Part shown: positions 37,175 to 45,811 of the stretch, piece by piece
Numbering within the stretch: position 1 is the stretch's first letter
Layout of the letters: each line of letters begins with the position of its first letter
Source: Alphaproteobacteria bacterium
GTDB taxonomy: Bacteria > Pseudomonadota > Alphaproteobacteria > UBA9219 > RGZA01
Direction of reading: 5' to 3'
DNA: 64,000 nt
Assembly (NCBI GenBank): GCA_033762625.1
Contig: JANRLI010000025.1
Coordinates: forward strand, 1-64,000
Translations under genes and position numbers: made by a program
Notes under the pieces: generated by a model
Database searches by the model: none
The model's input: only the letters and a program-made list of their open reading frames with translations
What the model was told of the DNA's origin: nothing

Positions 37175-38107
37175 TCACGCGAACAAAATGGATGAAAGCT
37201 TTTTACGCGCCGCAATCACCAACGGATCCATCGGCCCAAGGGCATCAAATATCGTCACCAATTCCTTGCGTGCAGCTTCATCGTTCCATTTGCGGTCACG
37301 GCGGATGATTTCCAGTAATTCATCCATCGCCTGCTCCCGGTTATTTTCGGCAAACAATGCCAGCGCATAGTCAAACCGCGCCTGATGATTAGCTGGTTCG
37401 GCATCCACCTTGGCTTTTAATACCTGCGTTGCATCGGCGCCCAGCGCAGACTTCGCTAGTTTTTCTTTTAATTCAAACGCGGTTTGCACCGATGCCCAAG
37501 CCTTATCGGCCTTCACCGCATCAGGTGCATTTTCATATAGGTACGTCGCCTCTTCGGCGTTATCCGCTGCTAAAAATGCCTTGATCAAACCCGTATAGGC
37601 AGCGGCATTTTCACCTTCAATTTCAAGTATCGCACTATACAATGCTTGGGCATGGTCTAACTTGCCTTCAGCTACAAAGCCTTCCGCCTGTTTCAGCATC
37701 GATGCCACATTTTGCCCTTCCGGGTTTTTGGCATTTACGTTGGCAAGATTATCCACCATTTTTTTGATTTCGCTGTCAGGCAAAGCGCCAACAAACGCAT
37801 CAATCGGCTGGCCTTGGAAAAAGACGAATACCGCGGGAATGGATTGCACGCGAAGGCCAGCAGCCAGTTCCCTGTTCTGGTCAACATTCACCTTCACAAG
37901 ATGCACCTTGCCATTTTGTGCCTTCACTGCTTTTTCAAGCGACGGGATGAGCTGCTTGCAAGGGCCACACCATTCCGCCCAAAAATCAACAATCACGGGG
38001 CGTTCTTTGGATGCCTCAATTACATCCACCATGAACGACTCCGTCGTGCCATCTTTAATGGCCGCAGCTTGGGAATTAGGCGCAACTGATTGTGCAGGTA
38101 ATTGCAT
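37175..38107 (-). CDS. Thioredoxin-TPR co-chaperone (CnoX/YbbN-like)
   Basis: A 310-residue fusion: an N-terminal thioredoxin domain (about 20-125) with the intact WCGPCK active site at residues 46-51, then a C-terminal helical TPR region (about 135-305). In E. coli CnoX protects unfolded proteins from oxidation and hands them to chaperones but has lost the second cysteine; here both remain, so oxidoreductase activity is expected. It begins the minus-strand run ybbN-LON-trm112-DUF971. Confidence 0.93.
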   Translation of the reverse strand: MQLPAQSVAPNSQAAAIKDGTTESFMVDVIEASKERPVIVDFWAEWCGPCKQLIPSLEKAVKAQNGKVHLVKVNVDQNRELAAGLRVQSIPAVFVFFQGQPIDAFVGALPDSEIKKMVDNLANVNAKNPEGQNVASMLKQAEGFVAEGKLDHAQALYSAILEIEGENAAAYTGLIKAFLAADNAEEATYLYENAPDAVKADKAWASVQTAFELKEKLAKSALGADATQVLKAKVDAEPANHQARFDYALALFAENNREQAMDELLEIIRRDRKWNDEAARKELVTIFDALGPMDPLVIAARKKLSSILFA

Positions 38108-38198
38108 GGGATACTTCGTTAAAGGTTTGCGTGAACACCTATAAGATGGTGCAGTTATGGCCTAACGGCAAGTGTTTTAGGGCATTTATTAAAGATAC

Positions 38199-38226
38199 TT
38201 GCAAAGTCCAATCCTTTGCGTATTAT
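38199..38226 (+). promoter_or_regulatory. Candidate promoter of tRNA-Gly
   Basis: TTGCAA (38199-38204) and TATTAT (38221-38226) are separated by 16 bases and lie 19 bases before the first base of tRNA-Gly, a sound spacing for a sigma-70 tRNA promoter. The -10 matches five of six consensus bases. Confidence 0.5.
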
Positions 38227-38244
38227 CGCGCCACTCAACAGGAA

Positions 38245-38319
38245 GCGGGCGTAGCTCAGGGGTAGAGCATAACCTTGCCAAGGTTAGGGTCGAGGGTTCG
38301 AATCCCTTCGCCCGCTCCA
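38245..38319 (+). tRNA. tRNA-Gly(GCC)
   Basis: A complete cloverleaf with encoded CCA. Acceptor GCGGGCG (38245-38251) pairs with CGCCCGC (38309-38315), followed by discriminator T and CCA at 38317-38319. The D-arm begins TAGCTCAGGGGTAGAGC, the anticodon loop is TTGCCAA (anticodon GCC), and the T-arm contains GGGTTCGAATCCC. The 3' end is partly duplicated at 38384-38417. Confidence 0.97.
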
Positions 38320-38383
38320 GTTTGAGATAAACGAATTTGCCAGGAACCCTCGACAAATTTTATATGTGCCGCAAAGCGGCACG

Positions 38384-38417
38384 GGGTTCGAATCCTCATC
38401 CCCGCTCCAGTTTGAGA
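38384..38417 (+). repeat. Second copy of the tRNA-Gly 3' end (possible attachment-site remnant)
   Basis: Bases 38384-38417 repeat 38294-38327: the T-arm GGGTTCGAATCC, the acceptor end CCCGCTCCA and seven bases beyond it (GTTTGAGA in total after CC). Differences are confined to the short stretch between T-arm and acceptor. There is no matching 5' half, so this is not a tRNA. Such 3'-end copies are typical of integration into a tRNA gene, but no integrase is seen. Confidence 0.6.
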
Positions 38418-38433
38418 GAACCCTCCCACAGCT

Positions 38434-40104
38434 CTACATCCTTGCCACATTCGCTTCCAGCACCGATGGCACATGCAGCATTTGCGCTGGGAGAAGCGGC
38501 TTGGCTTGTCCCGCTACTTCGCGCATTACCCGCAGGGTTGGTTTTAATTCGGTTAGTGGAACTGCATCACTTAAATCCGGCACGGGCGTGCACAATAATT
38601 TTTGAATATTCATGTTATGGATGACATCACCTTCCAAAAAGTGATGATGGCTGATGCGTAAGCGTTTAATGGGCTCCGTACTGCGCACGCGCCAGCGACC
38701 GCCCATTTCCTCCCCCGCCCATGCATGGCTGGTGCTAAGGCCGTTGAATACCCCGTGTTTATGCGAACGGCTCGTCACCATGGGGAATGATGTACCAGAT
38801 GGGCTGGTTAACATGATTTGCCCATGGGCTACATCTTTGTCGGGGGCATTGGTGAACTCCGCTTCGATGGTGGTTTTAAGCGCGTACCCATCCGGCAATT
38901 CAATGTCGTAATAATAATACCCGTCTTTGGCGCGGTAGTTATGCGCATTATCAATTCCCAGCTCAACGCGCACCTCGGTCGGCACGGTGATTAAATCAGG
39001 ATTGTGTTGTGTCAACGCGACCATATGCGCCAATAAATGATCCGCCATATGCGGATTGATAAGCCCGAACCCGCCCGGCCCTGCATTGTAGGTAAGCCCT
39101 GCGCCATTGGCCTGATAACTGATGCCATAAGAATTCGGCGTATGTTTGCCAAAGCTCGCAACGACCACCGTTTTATCGCAGGTTGCCAATACCGCGAATA
39201 ATATCTGCTCGCGCGTTAAATACGAACCATAACGCCGATTAAGTGACGCTAAAATTCCGCCTGCATAGGGCCCTGCCGCTGATGTGCCGATAATCGCTTC
39301 CGGATTGCGGTCAGGCTGCCATTTCACGCGCGCGGCTGGCGCGACAGGTGCAAGGAATGTCGGGCTATTCGCGGAACTATATCCGCCAATATAAAAACCT
39401 TGTGGGCCCCATTCGGCGGCTCCCACGCTTACCGCCAGGGGTGATGCGTGGCTAAACGCCATATGTTTTTGGAATGGCACCTGAATATTGCCATTAGGAC
39501 CAAACAACCCGTCATTTCCGCAAGACGTGACCATGAACGCCGTCGCCTTCCAGAAATGCTCGAACTGGTCGCCCACCTTATGATCAAACCCCAAATGCAA
39601 ATCGCCCCAATCCACACAGGAAACCACTACCGGCACGCCTTGATCCTCCAGCAATGCCTTAAGCGGTTTATCCAGCGGTGCTTCGAAAGCACTGCGGAAG
39701 GCAGGGTTAGCATCGGTTTTTATAAAAATGGAACTGACCCCCGGCCACAAATGCGCCCCCACATGACCGGCAATCGCTGAAACGACCTGCCCGTGATAAC
39801 TATCCGGGTTATTGATGTTTTTGCTTTCCAGCGCGATGATGGTTGAAGCCCCCTGATGCCTAAGGGTGGTGGGCGGCAATAATCTTACTGCATAGTGCTT
39901 TTTGAATAATTCTTGCAATAACGCGGTGGGCAGAACTGCGTTCGCGCTATCCGTGACATAAGGAATGCCATGGGTGTTACAAAACTGGATAACATCCCAT
40001 AATGTTTTATATCTCGCGTTATTGCTTCGCTCCAGGCGACTTTCAGGTGCCGCTAACCCAGCGGGAGAGAACGATAAAACATGATCCTCAAGGGGTGGCA
40101 GCAA
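38434..40104 (-). CDS. Subtilisin-like (S8) serine protease with P-domain-like C-terminus
   Basis: A 556-residue protein. Visible S8 elements are YHGQVVSAIAGH (His104), TSCGND with the oxyanion Asn197, and GTSAAGPYAGG with Ser275. Where the catalytic Asp should be, the sequence reads TIIALESKN, so Glu93 or nothing takes its place. Residues about 400-485 resemble a proprotein-convertase P domain (IMLTSPSGTSFPMVTSRS, then AWAGEEMGGRWRVRS). No signal peptide is present. An in-frame TAG lies three codons upstream, so the start is TTG 40104, preceded by AGGG, unless the 5' end is lost. Activity is uncertain. Confidence 0.75.
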   Translation of the reverse strand: MLPPLEDHVLSFSPAGLAAPESRLERSNNARYKTLWDVIQFCNTHGIPYVTDSANAVLPTALLQELFKKHYAVRLLPPTTLRHQGASTIIALESKNINNPDSYHGQVVSAIAGHVGAHLWPGVSSIFIKTDANPAFRSAFEAPLDKPLKALLEDQGVPVVVSCVDWGDLHLGFDHKVGDQFEHFWKATAFMVTSCGNDGLFGPNGNIQVPFQKHMAFSHASPLAVSVGAAEWGPQGFYIGGYSSANSPTFLAPVAPAARVKWQPDRNPEAIIGTSAAGPYAGGILASLNRRYGSYLTREQILFAVLATCDKTVVVASFGKHTPNSYGISYQANGAGLTYNAGPGGFGLINPHMADHLLAHMVALTQHNPDLITVPTEVRVELGIDNAHNYRAKDGYYYYDIELPDGYALKTTIEAEFTNAPDKDVAHGQIMLTSPSGTSFPMVTSRSHKHGVFNGLSTSHAWAGEEMGGRWRVRSTEPIKRLRISHHHFLEGDVIHNMNIQKLLCTPVPDLSDAVPLTELKPTLRVMREVAGQAKPLLPAQMLHVPSVLEANVARM

Positions 40105-40237
40105 GTAATAACCCTACCCATTCAAAGCCAAACGCCGAACAAGCTTTAAAGCGTATTGCCAAAATTGATTTGTGTTGAGGTTTTTTTTGCGCAATTTACA
40201 AAAAAAATGTGAATAGTTATATGCTGCATAGCAGCAA

Positions 40238-41329
40238 TCACGGCTTGCCGAGCAACTGTTCTTTCACAAGGCGTTTGAAATCCGCCATCGATTGCGCGCT
40301 GGCCTTTGGGTTTTCTCTGGAAACTTCGCCATAGGTTAAACAGCCTTTTAAAGCTTTTTCATACATCGGCCCTTCCAATCCTTTGATACCCTTCACGCCG
40401 GATTTGGCTTCATTCCATGTACCATCCTGCTGCTGGAAGAAGCTGCAATTCATGAATACTTCTGCTTCAGGGTGGGCTTCCTCACCAGGAAAATCCCATG
40501 CGTGGACAGCATCTTTATAAATAAAGTTTTGTGTGCGCGAACCGGTGCTTTTCAATTCATTCGACAGCTGCACGCATGGCGCTACACCCGTATAGGTATC
40601 CTTTTCGCCAAGGAAAAAGGTAATCGGCGCGCCGGTGGTTGAATTATCGCGGTAATGCAACACACATCCCGGATAAAACAGGTAATGCGCCTTGAATTTC
40701 AGATTTTTATCGATGCGCAATTCATTGCGTTTTACATTCATCGCTGTCAGCAATGCGACAATCGCCCCTTTGGAAAAACCTACAATTCCTGCACGGCTGA
40801 TATCAACTCGCGGTTCCTTGCGCAGCTCGTAAAGGGCGCGGTAGGCATCCAGCGTAAAGTCACGGATAGAAATCAAACGCTGGTTCTCATGCGTTGTGGC
40901 GATGCCGCGCGGCGTATAACTGTCCACCACAAAAGCAGCTACGCCCATCGCGGCCAGCTCCCGCGCATAAACATATTCATGGTCAGGCGTCACGCCCCTG
41001 CTGCCATGCATGATGATGACAACCGGCACCTTGTCTTTCCCGATGATCAGGTTAGGCGGAAGCAATAAAAAGCCGCCACCTTGTATTTCTTTCCCGCGAT
41101 CCCATGTTTTAAATGGAATATACGCGCTGCCCGCCAGTTTGATTTTCTTTGGCAATTTATCTTGCGGAATTTTGGGAGGCAGAATTGTTTTGTCGTGAAC
41201 CGGCGCGGCTGTCGGTGGCTGCTGCGCCGCAGGCTGAGCAACAGGTTGTGGCGCAGTATTGGCAAAAGCTGAAACACACGCGAACAGCAGAGAAATAATG
41301 ACGGATAATAAAAATGCCTTTGATTTCAT
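40238..41329 (-). CDS. Secreted dienelactone hydrolase family protein
   Basis: An alpha/beta hydrolase of about 363 residues with a signal peptide (KAFLLSVIISLLFACVSAFA) and a proline/alanine/glutamine linker. The fold's landmarks are VPVVIIMHGSRG (oxyanion region), AAFVVDSYTPRG, GIVGFSKGAIVAL with the nucleophile in GFSKG, a later FFLGEKDTYTG acid loop, and AVHAWDFPG with the probable His. Substrate unknown. It starts at ATG 41329; the longer reading begins with TTG. It stands alone between the protease gene and operon A. Confidence 0.82.
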   Translation of the reverse strand: MKSKAFLLSVIISLLFACVSAFANTAPQPVAQPAAQQPPTAAPVHDKTILPPKIPQDKLPKKIKLAGSAYIPFKTWDRGKEIQGGGFLLLPPNLIIGKDKVPVVIIMHGSRGVTPDHEYVYARELAAMGVAAFVVDSYTPRGIATTHENQRLISIRDFTLDAYRALYELRKEPRVDISRAGIVGFSKGAIVALLTAMNVKRNELRIDKNLKFKAHYLFYPGCVLHYRDNSTTGAPITFFLGEKDTYTGVAPCVQLSNELKSTGSRTQNFIYKDAVHAWDFPGEEAHPEAEVFMNCSFFQQQDGTWNEAKSGVKGIKGLEGPMYEKALKGCLTYGEVSRENPKASAQSMADFKRLVKEQLLGKP

Positions 41330-41403
41330 AAAGGCATAATACCATCCCTGCACGCTGCTAAACAAGCCGCCTCAATGTATCCCACCGCCCACCCGCGACT
41401 CAA

Positions 41404-42672
41404 TCAGGCTTCACAACTTGCCGCAGCAATTCGCGACCTGCGCAGCGTTGCAACATTTGTTCGTGCTGCTGCCTGCTTGCGCTCGGCATATTGCGCCAGC
41501 GCGTTATCAATATCGCCCTGCCATACCGGAAAACGTCCGCGCTTTTTGGCGTAAGCCTGCATCGCAAAGGCAACCTCGCGTGTTGCATCGCTGCGGTGCA
41601 CGTCCTTGGCATCCATATTTACAATCATGGCGATGTTATCAATATTGGGACTATCAGCCAGAAACGACACGGCATAGGCAAGCCCGCACCCATCATCTTC
41701 ATCATAATGGGTTTGGCGCAAACGCTTGTCATTTATCTGGTGGAAATCGCCCACGATGATCAATTTCGAATTATTGCCAAGCCGCCCCAGAATTCCGCGC
41801 ATTAGCGATGTGGGGATACCATGCGCTTCATCCAAAATAATTACCGCGTCATGAATAGTGCGGCCTTCCAATTGTTCAGGCAGGACAATTTCCACAATTT
41901 CCTGACCCGGCAATAAGGATTTCGACGGTTTGATTAAGCGCTCCGTCTTATCAATCGCATCTTTTTCAGATACCCCCCAATCCATCATCACCTTGACCAG
42001 ATTTTCAAATGCTGCATGGTTATCCCGTTTGGTTTTGTCATGCTGCGTTCCGGGCACAAAACCGATGTGTTTGTGCACAGTTGACTCTTTACGTGTCGCA
42101 ATCAGTTTAGTGCGGCGACCTGTTATAATGTCTTCAAGCCCTTGCGCGAAAGGCAGATAGGTTTTACCAGAACCAAAATGCGCAATAACAGCGATAATGC
42201 TGGTAGTATCATCTGCCAGACTTGTAATCAGCGGGGCTTGGCCTTCGCTTAACGGTTGGCGCGGCATCGGTTTCACATCACGCAGGAACCCAGGAATTTT
42301 GGTATCTTTGTCTTTAAACAGGCCGTTACTTTCACGGATGGTTTTGATGCGTTCATACATCACTTCCACGCGCTTTTTATTATTGTCATGCTTTTCTTTT
42401 ACGGCGATGAACATGTCATTGAATTCAGCCATCAGCTTTTTTGCAAGGCGGTAGTTTTCTTCATTGCTGCATGCCATCAGCAAAATTTCGTTATTGTCTT
42501 TACTTAACGCAACCGTCGCAATGCCATGCAGCAGTTTTTCAATAAGGGCAACGCGGTGTCCTTCCTTCACCCCCTGAAACCGGCGCAGTTCAATTGCATC
42601 ACTTAACGCTACCTGCTGCGCCGCAGGCACAAACAAACTATGGTGGCCATCGCCATGGGTCGGGGCATTCAT
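41404..42672 (-). CDS. PhoH-family ATPase
   Basis: A 422-residue protein with a PhoH-type P-loop ATPase core. Walker A is HFGSGKTY (residues 165-172), the family motif HIGFVPGTQHDKTKRDN appears at about 202-218, Walker B is VIILDEAH (277-284), and sensor GDFHQIN lies at 308-314. About 150 N-terminal residues are not recognisable. PhoH proteins are predicted RNA-associated ATPases and may be helicases. A strong ribosome-binding site (AGGAAG) precedes the ATG. It follows a Nudix-like gene after 129 bases and ends operon A, whose leader is shared with operons B and C. Confidence 0.87.
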   Translation of the reverse strand: MNAPTHGDGHHSLFVPAAQQVALSDAIELRRFQGVKEGHRVALIEKLLHGIATVALSKDNNEILLMACSNEENYRLAKKLMAEFNDMFIAVKEKHDNNKKRVEVMYERIKTIRESNGLFKDKDTKIPGFLRDVKPMPRQPLSEGQAPLITSLADDTTSIIAVIAHFGSGKTYLPFAQGLEDIITGRRTKLIATRKESTVHKHIGFVPGTQHDKTKRDNHAAFENLVKVMMDWGVSEKDAIDKTERLIKPSKSLLPGQEIVEIVLPEQLEGRTIHDAVIILDEAHGIPTSLMRGILGRLGNNSKLIIVGDFHQINDKRLRQTHYDEDDGCGLAYAVSFLADSPNIDNIAMIVNMDAKDVHRSDATREVAFAMQAYAKKRGRFPVWQGDIDNALAQYAERKQAAARTNVATLRRSRIAAASCEA

Positions 42673-42801
42673 AATCTGCTTCCTTTCATCCTTGGATTAA
42701 AATGGATGCTTGCGGTGGATTTGATGCGGATGAATAATTATCATTTTTTTTGGCAACCATACGCGCAGCGTCGATAAATAATTCACGCGTCGTGGTGAAG
42801 C

Positions 42802-43899
42802 TCATGCAGCCAACCTGGATTCAGCACGTGGCAGATGGCGCATCGCGCCGCGAACAGGCATATGCGCGCGCAGCTTCCAACCTTTGGTGGCACGGCAATA
42901 GATTTTTGGCTTACGTGCAAGGGCCTGTCGCATATCCGGCTCGCATGAATGAGCCGCAGTAATATGGCCCGCATGCAAGAGGTAACTTAGCATCGATAAG
43001 GCTTTGCCGTTTTTCAAATGTTTACGTTTATGTAAATGTTCGATCACCTTGGCGGGTGACACCCGCACAAAATTTACATTCGATGTGACACCCATTTTGC
43101 GGGTACCCTCGCCATGCGGCACAACCACATCTTTGACGTCATGGCATTCTAGGCGCTTGAACTCTTTTCCCGTAAGCCCAAGCTTGCTGACTTGCACCCG
43201 CTCACGCACGATATGAAATGGGTTCTCGCTGCATACGCGTTGCGTGGTCACGGTGGTCAGTGGACGGGCGCGACGCATCTGCTGTTCGCTTAAGCCGTAT
43301 TCATCAAATCCTTCGCTTACCAATGTCTCGAATGCTGTTGCCCCTGCGGAAATCGCACCGGATAACGGATCCCACTTGCTGTCATTCTTGGTTTCGATAA
43401 TCAGCGGATGGCGTTCGGCCAGAATTAAATCCCCTTTATGCTCGCCCGTGCATTGATGCGTAATGACACATACGGAATGCACCCAAAACCCCATCACACG
43501 CAGATTACGGTCATAGCTTGCATAACGGTCTTTATGCTCGGGGTTCAGACTGTCGGTCAAATACAGACGCTCGCCACGCAACTCCGCAATATGCTTCTTT
43601 TCAATGCAGTATTGCTCGATTTTCCGGATATGCGCTTCAACATCTTCCTTGGTAAGACTACGTGCTTCGATATTCAGGCCGTAAATACCATCGGCTGTTT
43701 GCTTAATAAGACCGGCTTCAAGCAATTCGTCGGCAAATTCCTTCACCATCATGCCGGTTGCGCGGCAACGCCCATAATTAATGGCAAGCGGCACAACATT
43801 ATTCCAATCAACATTATTCGCGCGGTCGATATGGCGCAGAATATCCCGGTTTATTTCGGCGATTTTGGTTTCTGGTGCTTGGTGTGCCTTATTGGGCAT
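42802..43899 (-). CDS. Nudix-like hydrolase, first gene of operon A
   Basis: A 365-residue protein. Residues about 130-260 look like a Nudix domain of the DUF4743/IPP-isomerase-like type: GFWVHSVCVITHQC, then WDPLSGAISAGATAFETLVS and EGFDEYGLS, which aligns with the Nudix box GX5EX7REUXEEXGU. The box is degenerate (Arg and first Glu replaced), while E196, D199 and E200 could still bind metal. The N-terminal 130 residues and the basic C-terminus are unassigned. The ribosome-binding site CCGGAA lies in a hairpin 5 bases before the ATG, exactly as in operon B. Confidence 0.6.
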   Translation of the reverse strand: MPNKAHQAPETKIAEINRDILRHIDRANNVDWNNVVPLAINYGRCRATGMMVKEFADELLEAGLIKQTADGIYGLNIEARSLTKEDVEAHIRKIEQYCIEKKHIAELRGERLYLTDSLNPEHKDRYASYDRNLRVMGFWVHSVCVITHQCTGEHKGDLILAERHPLIIETKNDSKWDPLSGAISAGATAFETLVSEGFDEYGLSEQQMRRARPLTTVTTQRVCSENPFHIVRERVQVSKLGLTGKEFKRLECHDVKDVVVPHGEGTRKMGVTSNVNFVRVSPAKVIEHLHKRKHLKNGKALSMLSYLLHAGHITAAHSCEPDMRQALARKPKIYCRATKGWKLRAHMPVRGAMRHLPRAESRLAA

Positions 43900-43900
43900 G

Positions 43901-43931
43901 GGTATTCCGGCAGTTTAGCCCAATTCCGGAT
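43901..43931 (-). promoter_or_regulatory. Ribosome-binding-site hairpin of operon A
   Basis: On the minus strand TCCGG (43930-43926) can pair with CCGGA (43910-43906), burying the GGAA that lies 5 bases before the Nudix-like gene's ATG. The same arrangement occurs before operon B, which suggests translational control. Confidence 0.5.
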
Positions 43932-44186
43932 ACACATTTCTCCTTGCGAACATAGTGCGGGCATAAACTACCCCGCTAAAGCGGGTAATCCAATCGCGCA
44001 ACATATACTGTCAGAGAGGTGATTCCGTCACTGGTGGTTATGGTGTTAGCGCCACGGAATTTACTTCAATAAAATGAATCGTCTAGTTAATTATTTTACT
44101 TTCGTATCATTTTTTCGTATCGACTCTTTGTCCAAATCAGCATACATATAAAGGTTCGTTCTGCTTCAACGCATCGAACGCAATAA

Positions 44187-44237
44187 CCCGCAGTAGGGTT
44201 GGTGTTAGCAAAATTCTGGCACTGCTGCGGGTTTTTT
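44187..44237 (+). terminator. Invariant core hairpin, copy A, with plus-strand U-run
   Basis: CCCGCAG (44187-44193) pairs with CTGCGGG (44225-44231) around a 31-base loop that contains GGTGTTAGC, and six T follow on the plus strand. Read on plus it looks like an intrinsic terminator with an unusually long, conserved loop. No plus-strand gene precedes it, so a short untranslated RNA is the simplest source of a transcript ending here. Confidence 0.4.
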
Positions 44238-44277
44238 AATTCCCAAAAATCAAAAATTTAAACTCGCAATATGCGTT

Positions 44278-45774
44278 CTATTGGCAATGCTGTTCAACCA
44301 ATCGGAACGAAGAACGTACGCCCATTGCAAAACCGCCTGTCGGCAAATCAGGTGGATATTGGGTGGCAGTGGAGTTCGCTTCGCGGAACGGCGCAAGGTC
44401 CATATACACAAAAGGTGCTTCCCTGCCCTTTTCGCCCAATACGCTTTCCACCTGCATATGCAACAGACTAAACACCATCAGATCATCATAGCGTTGGTGG
44501 CCTTCCGCCGACTGGATTAGTTCGGCACTGGAATGCGCCGCTCTCAATTCATTTTGCAGTGGCTTCAGGAAAGGCCGCGCTGTGAAATACTCCTGACATT
44601 CTGCCGCGCAGCGCATGAACTGCTCTTGAACCGGTTTGCGGTTTGAATACACCGATCCCCAGCCGGGAAATTCGGTGAATCCGTGCCAGCCGGTTGTACC
44701 AAATCCGATAATCAAATCAGGCCTTTTATGCTCGGGGCTTACCGGATGTGCCGCTTCATACAAAGCATCGGATAATATCAAACGGCCTTCGGCATCGGTG
44801 TGGGTCACCTCTAGCGTTTCGCCCTTGCGGGTTTTCAACACATCACCCTGCTTATACCCTTTCGGGCCGTTGGCATTTTCAACAACGGGCAACAATACGC
44901 GTAACCGCACCGGCAAATTCGCATCCATAATCATATAGGCGGTGCCTAACGCGTGCGCTGCCCCAGCCATGTCATACTTCATGTCGCGCATTTGGTCTTC
45001 ATACTTGGCATTGATACCGCCCGTATCGAAGACAACGCCTTTGCCTACTAACGTGATGCGTGGGTGCGATGGGTCGCCCCATTCCATGTCAATTAACCGC
45101 GGTTCCTCTTCCGAAGCTTTGCCGACTGCATAAATCAACGGATAATTGGCTTCTGCCAGTTTCTTTCCTTGAATGACGCTTATGGATGCGCCATATTTTT
45201 TGGCAAGCGCTCTGGCTTCATTCGTCAGTCCTTCACAATTCATAATATTGGAAGGCTCGTTGATTAAATCCTGAACAAAGCATGTCGCATTCAACTCACG
45301 TTGCAGCTTGGCTGCATCTGCCCCTTCCGGTATTTCCAAAAAAGTCTTTCGCGGCTTCCTTTTGGATTTATACTTATCAAACCGGTATGCTGCCGCGCCC
45401 CATCCAAACGCCAGATTATGCGCTTGCATGCTCGATAACCGGAGTTTTGAAGAAAGCTTATACGTTCCTTCACCCAGATTATCGACCCAGCCGGATAGCA
45501 TAAAACGGTCGTCGTATAATGTTTTAACCCGCTCATGGTCGATATAATCATCACTGACCGGAACATAGGCACGGGCGATCCTGTCCTGTGCATTATACCG
45601 ATAGGCTGCCTCTTTGGTTTCCGGATCAAAATTGTTTCGAAGCCATCTGCGCTCCTTTGCCGAAGCTCTCCGGCGATACTGCTCGACCGATTTCACAGAA
45701 AGCGGAACAAGTACAGGCGAATAACGCGGCGCTTTCCTGACCAGTGCCAGATCTTCAAGACGTTGCTCATTCAT
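44278..45774 (-). CDS. M17 leucyl aminopeptidase
   Basis: Cytosolic two-metal aminopeptidase, 498 residues, of the alphaproteobacterial PepA type. All catalytic residues are in place: K245 and D250 in VGKGVVFDTGG, D268 in MKYDMAGAA, and D327, E329 and R331 in HTDAEGRL. The N-terminal 150 residues are more divergent. It is the last gene of operon B, 37 bases after the 760-residue unknown protein. An M17 peptidase beside two nuclease-like giants is unusual; some M17 proteins also bind DNA (XerA/PepA role), which is a possible but unproven link. Confidence 0.93.
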   Translation of the reverse strand: MNEQRLEDLALVRKAPRYSPVLVPLSVKSVEQYRRRASAKERRWLRNNFDPETKEAAYRYNAQDRIARAYVPVSDDYIDHERVKTLYDDRFMLSGWVDNLGEGTYKLSSKLRLSSMQAHNLAFGWGAAAYRFDKYKSKRKPRKTFLEIPEGADAAKLQRELNATCFVQDLINEPSNIMNCEGLTNEARALAKKYGASISVIQGKKLAEANYPLIYAVGKASEEEPRLIDMEWGDPSHPRITLVGKGVVFDTGGINAKYEDQMRDMKYDMAGAAHALGTAYMIMDANLPVRLRVLLPVVENANGPKGYKQGDVLKTRKGETLEVTHTDAEGRLILSDALYEAAHPVSPEHKRPDLIIGFGTTGWHGFTEFPGWGSVYSNRKPVQEQFMRCAAECQEYFTARPFLKPLQNELRAAHSSAELIQSAEGHQRYDDLMVFSLLHMQVESVLGEKGREAPFVYMDLAPFREANSTATQYPPDLPTGGFAMGVRSSFRLVEQHCQ

Positions 45775-45811
45775 GAACCGTTTCCTTCTTTATCTCGTTT
45801 CATGTAAACTC

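Larger units (their letters stand above)
43901..44240. repeat. Shared intergenic element, copy A (upstream of operon A)
   Basis: This is the whole gap between the aminopeptidase gene and operon A. In plus order it holds: the ribosome-binding hairpin (43906-43930); CCCGC-TAAA-GCGGG (43972-43985); module 1, ATTCCGT/ACGGAAT (44022-44060) enclosing TGGTG-TTAG-CGCCA; an AT-rich block with two TTTCGTATC-like repeats (44074-44140); a CGTTC/GAACG stem (44157-44180); and module 2, the invariant 46-bp core (44187-44232). Copies B and C follow the same order. Which strand is transcribed is unresolved: the U-run favours plus, the gene order favours minus. See the separate entries for parts. Confidence 0.85.

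Noticed and set aside
38384-38417. A second tRNA gene after tRNA-Gly
   Set aside because: Only the T-arm and acceptor 3' strand are present; there is no 5' acceptor strand, D-arm or anticodon arm upstream of it.
44021-44060. A cobalamin or other known riboswitch in the shared element
   Set aside because: GCACTGCTGCGGG recalls part of the cobalamin aptamer, but the other conserved boxes are absent and none of the downstream genes is a cobalamin gene.
44187-44237. The repeated core as an integron attC site
   Set aside because: It is an imperfect palindrome next to gene modules, but it lacks the RYYYAAC...GTTRRRY core pair, no integron integrase is present, and the sites lie before operons rather than after single genes.
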